From: Rhynchospora pubera
Lineage: Eukaryota; Streptophyta; Magnoliopsida; Poales; Cyperaceae
NCBI GenBank assembly: GCA_028095005.1
Contig: CM051460.1
Coordinates: forward strand, 62,163,676-62,227,675
DNA length: 64,000 bases
Direction: 5' to 3'
Shown here: one piece after another, positions 59,501 through 64,000 of the stretch
Numbering within the stretch: the first letter of the stretch is position 1
How the letters are laid out: each line of letters begins with the position of its first letter
Translations under genes and position numbers: made by a program
Notes under the pieces: generated by a model
Told to the model about the DNA's origin: nothing
Database searches by the model: none
The model's input: only the letters and a program-made list of their open reading frames with translations

Positions 59501-62500
59501 TCAGAATAAAAGAACTTGTCTTTTATTAAACATAATCATCCATTTTCATCGAATATGAAGTGGAGATGTTTTGAGAAGTTAGGATTAAGGTATGCAACCT
59601 TCAATTCCTAAACAAACTCTTAATAAAGATAACTCTACGTATTCAATGGTAATGACTTAGACGAACAAGTCATTGCCTATACGGAGTTTACTTTACATCT
59701 CTCGAACATTCTCTTATTCTTCATTGCTAACACATTTCGTCAAATGCGAGCATATGAACTAGTATCAAGTTACTAGTGTAAATTAGAGATAGTGAGATAA
59801 TTTGAACGACAAATACACTTTAGGATTAAAGCATTACAATCATGGTATTTCGGACAACCTTTCAAAATGCCTCCAATAAACGGCAAATGAAACATCTCAT
59901 GTGATACATAATCACAATCAAGAGTCTCGAAATTTCAACTCATGCCTTGGCGAAGTATTTCTTGAATACTAAACCAATTACCTTTTTGCATCAACAAGTG
60001 TGCGAAGAAGGTAACATTATATCCTTTATAATTTTAAAGAGATCGTATGACAATATCAATAATCCTTGATATCGGAGATCAATATCTCTAGTTATCAATT
60101 AGCTACTTAAATCTTTCGATTTGTAAGCCAATGAAACGTTCATGTATAAAAGAAGAATCTCTTTGTCAACTCATACTCTTTATACTCGATCATAAATGAT
60201 GGAGTTAATATCTACTTTCTCCAAGAACACTTTCTTGAGTAAGTGGATGAGAGCGTACGAGTTAAATCTAGTCCATATGAATTCTCTAATTCAAAGGTCT
60301 TAGAACTTTCAAATGAGGATATTAGCCACACGCTTTATTGAATAACTTTTCGCAAAAAGTCAATCAATCATCGCGTTGCTACGTTCGGGTAGTTTGAGAA
60401 AAGTTTTGGGAATTGACATACTCAAGTTTCTCTTCGCTAAGATCGTGTCTTAGGAATTGGTATTACTTCTTTAAGTGAATACTTTTAGAAACGAGTTTGT
60501 TCATTTTCAAAGATTGATCGCAACAAAATTAACAATTTTAACATCTATAACAAAATCAATTTAAGGTCAATTAGTTTATGCAATTGTTTTATTTATAACA
60601 AATAAAACTCCCACTACATTTATTTAATGTCCCAAATGTAGTTGGTTTTCCAAGATCCCGGTTTTCATCAAGTAGAGCCTGCTATGGCACGTCACCCTAC
60701 TTAATTAGACAAGGTAGGTTCTCCAACCAATCATATCGTTCTATATGATTCTTGGTTTGTGAATATCTAAGTATATTTACAAACTTCGCCCCGATGTCCA
60801 AACTCTAGTTGGGTCCATCGAAAAGTAACCTCTCACTATTTGCTCCTTGCAAATCTTAGCTATTTGCACCCCGACTACCGAATTGGCAATCATGACGTCC
60901 GCTTGGGCGGACCGCGCCATGAGTGACAATCGGCGTGAAGGGGATAGAGAGAAGGAGGGCGATTTCACTTAATCGAGTTTTAGTTGGGACTATCAATCAT
61001 ATGACACTTGTTTGGTGGTCGTGTAAGCATACACCCATACCTAGCCTATGACAATTCATAGCAATCACAAGCAATCATATATAAGCATCTCATAGTTGTG
61101 GGTTTGTATGGCTCCCGCTTGCATTAGTTTCGCCACATCGTCCATGGAGCAAAACTAATCTAATCCTTGTCCCTCCCACTAAATTCTATAAGGATCTAAA
61201 TCCTATATAAAATAAAAGTGCAAAATACATGTGAAAAATACCCTATTCCCATCCTAACCTTAGGGGCATGCAAGCCTCACAAGTTACATAAAAAATTAAT
61301 CAACAAATTAATTAATTAATGGCACCAAAGGCCGCATTACAAACATTCACACATGCATTCATTACAACCACAAGGCATTGAGTCTTGAGCCATACTAAAC
61401 CCACTATCCACCTACAAAACAAAGTTAGCACATACAAGAACTTTGTTTCCAATTAACGATTTTCAAGCATCTTTGCGTATCGTTTGCCATAAGTAAATTC
61501 CGTGTACAAATCCTCAATTTTAAACAACAAAACTTGTTTAAATTCATTTAGAAAGTTCTTTCAACATCCCATAACAGAAAGGAGATCAAACAAGGAGTTT
61601 TCTAATTAATTTCAACTAGTTTGAATATTTAGAAAAACAGTAATTTATTAAAAAACGTAACTAATGGAATCCAATAAAAGCAAAGGTTTTAGGTCTCCAA
61701 AAATTCTCAAATAAATTACTTAAGCTCCTTATCATAGTTGTGATTACCAGTAAAAATTTCAAGAAGAGATCTTACACCATCTGGGAGAATAAAAAATGAC
61801 AAATCTCTTACAAGTGCACGAAACACCGTTATGAGATTTTCAGATTATCCTCTCAACCATTTGGTCTGTTAGACCACCTTCTAATTAGTTTTTATATATA
61901 CAATATACATAGAAAAACTAGTTTAGTCTATAGGCTAACTATCTATGAAAAGAAAACCACCAAGTTCAGTTCAAAAGGTTCGAGTTACAAACTAAACAAT
62001 CAACAAATTCTGTACTGGAACAGACAGTCGATTGAAAAGTTCTAACCTAGTTGAAGGTCCTAACTTCCACGAAAAATTATGAAATTAATTTTCCTGGAAT
62101 CCTAACTCAAAATAGAACAACTCCATTTAAACAGAATTTTTAAAGGAGTTCTCAGTTGGTACAGTTTATTAGAACAATCGATTTGCTCAACAAACTGGAT
62201 CTGACAAGTTCTTCCTTTTCATACTTGAAAACCCACAAATTAATCCAAGTCATGCAACAATTTATACATGCTCAGAAAGAACTTCAAGTCCTCTTTAAAT
62301 CTAGCCATAGAACACTGGTACTTATATTCAAAATATAAATCTTTCAAGCCATTCAAACAGGACAGTACGAGCAGAAACTGGTTCTGCGCACTGTCGCCAT
62401 TTTATTCACAGTAAATCCATACTAATTCAGAAAAATGTGAATCTAACGCCAAAAGAATCACAATCCACAGATCTACAACTTTCATGTAGATGGAAAAAAC

Positions 62501-62646
62501 TTCCAGAGAACTTATCAAAGCGAAAAACGCGAAACAACACAGAAAATACCATTTCCAGACAGCAAACAAACGCATCATCTCTACTAATCCGTTAATTAGC
62601 CAATTTCTCTTAATTAAGTGTCAAAAAAGCTTAAGTACGACCATGT

Positions 62647-62658
62647 GCTCTGATACCA
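62647..62658 (-). other. tRNA-Met primer binding site of copy B
   Basis: Minus strand TGGTATCAGAGC, one base from the 5' LTR, as in copy A. Confidence 0.9.
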
Positions 62659-62659
62659 C

Positions 62660-64000
62660 TGTTAGTAAGTGTGTAATTTTCGATTTTTATGCTAATTACA
62701 AGTTAATTAAGCCATCGAAACAACACACACAACGAATCGTGCACAAAAGCCAAGTTAACACAAAGAGATTAAGGTGGAAATTTTACCTCCCGCGAAATCG
62801 TATTCGTGGGGCTCGATCCTACGGCATAGAAATCGATAGCGTGCTCTCCTTGCGTCTCCACCTCCATCGATGGCCGCCTCGAGTCCACCAAGAGATTAAC
62901 CACAATCTCTCAAGTTATGCTAGTAACTTGGAGATCAAGGCTAATCACCTAGCTTTCTCTCATCTTCAATTAACCAATTTAAGTGGAAGAGAGAAAGAGC
63001 TCAACACATGAGCAATAGGGAGAGAGAGAGAGGGTGGCGCCGGCCATAGAGAAGAGAAAGGGGAGGGAGAGTGGCGGCTAGGCTAAGGGGAAAGAGAGCA
63101 AGCCCAAATTTGCTTCTATGCACCTCCTTATATAGTGCTCCAACCCTAGGGTAGAGTTCACCAAAATTACAAGCCATGCCACCCACCTACCACCCTTTCT
63201 AGGCCGGCCACACATGGGCCTAGTTGGGCTATGTGTGTTGTGTTAATTAATCCATATAATCTATATTAAATGGACCTTTGAAGTTGCACCCAAATCGGAT
63301 CCCTATTGGGCTTTAAATTTAACATTTAAATTAAAGCCTTATAATTAAAATATGTGTTGTATAAATAATTATTAACTAATTAATAATTATTTGGTGATTA
63401 GCAAATGCACTAAAATATTTCTATATGATCCATTTGACTTAATTAATTATAACGGTCCATAACGATATAATTAATTAATCAACTCATCATATTTTCACAG
63501 AACTTACTGCTGTGAACAAATAATTAATGCACTGTGTGGTATAGCTCTATTTGTGTGACCCTTTGAGGATTTATGCTAAGTTGGACATGGAATTAAATCG
63601 CTATTTAATTCCAATAATCATAAGTGGTATCTAGCAACACGTTATGATTCCCAATTCGCATAAATAGTGTACTACTACAGTATTTAAATCCTGCATAAGA
63701 GAATAAATGAATTTCCCTATTTTGATTCTTATGCCACACGATATCATCGTATAATCCAAGATAGGAATGTGTCATTCTTGCAGATTATACGTTTCTTGAT
63801 CTAGAGATAATTGTATAAAGTTGCATGCAAACAATCTATCTCCATCAAGGGGCCCAAACAGATATCGTCACTCACTAAGTGAATTAATGAGGGACATACG
63901 GTTTTCTTGATGATTAGCTTTTCCCCGCACAATTCAAGAGAACATAAATAAAGTCCGTATAGCAGCCCTTATCGGGAATCAGCGGTAGACGATATTTATT
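62660..64000 (-). repeat. 5' LTR of copy B, incomplete
   Basis: The first 1341 bp of the expected 1771 are visible; TATA box at 63128-63134. The promoter-distal U3 end lies beyond the window. Confidence 0.9.

Larger units (their letters stand above)
54740..64000 (-). mobile_element. Ty1/copia-type LTR retrotransposon, copy B, truncated by the window edge
   Basis: Same family and orientation as copy A. LTRs are 54740-56510 (1771 bp) and 62660 to beyond 64000. The tRNA-Met primer site is on the minus strand at 62647-62658 and the purine tract at 56511-56525. The interior (56511-62659, 6149 bp) is highly similar to copy A and equally without open frames, with the same RNase H-like remnant near 56915-56980. 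The left target sequence is probably AAACG (54735-54739); the matching copy is outside the window. Confidence 0.88.

Noticed and set aside
1..64000. CRISPR arrays, operons, riboswitches or bacterial insertion sequences
   Set aside because: None seen; the gene structure is that of a plant nucleus.

Overview
The window is nuclear DNA of a flowering plant, most likely a eudicot. It has spliced genes with short AT-rich introns, nuclear genes for plastid proteins, a plant tRNA-Val, many small inverted-repeat transposons, LTR retrotransposons and an endogenous plant pararetrovirus. The species cannot be fixed from sequence alone.

Left part (1-24.4 kb), genic: the 3' end of a plastid ferroportin-type transporter (MAR1/IREG3-like, 547-1243, +); a NAC transcription factor (4756-7111, +); tRNA-Val(UAC) (8077-8150, +); a single-domain universal stress protein (11853-13753, +) with a hAT-type MITE in its last intron; a probable spliced non-coding transcript on the minus strand (about 19030-18233); prefoldin subunit 3 (20307-21070, +); and a glycerol-3-phosphate acyltransferase (24304-21802, -). 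These are ordinary housekeeping, stress and lipid genes with no operon-like relationship.

Middle part (24.4-47.6 kb), repeats: a solo LTR with a 5-bp target duplication (27564-28923), then a compartment of about 18 kb (29332-47616) bounded by diverged inverted repeats and an 11-bp direct repeat. Inside it lies an integrated badnavirus-type genome (Caulimoviridae) in plus orientation: ORF2, the polyprotein ORF3, an extra downstream ORF, then the pregenomic promoter, poly(A) signal and tRNA-Met primer site. ORF3 carries several stops and a frame break, and is split by a 9686-bp Ty1/copia-type retrotransposon in minus orientation with 1764-bp LTRs that differ at two positions by eye.

Right part (47.6-64 kb): a two-exon gene for a very acidic Asp/Glu-rich protein (48154-49593, +), the nuclear gene for plastid ribosomal protein bS6 with a long encoded acidic tail (52711-50616, -), several MITEs, and from 54740 a second copy of the same copia-type family that runs off the window. 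Both copies have near-identical LTR pairs but a decayed pol region, as expected of a recently active non-autonomous family.

All exon coordinates were read from splice consensus, frame phase and protein family resemblance. No alignment or database search was run.
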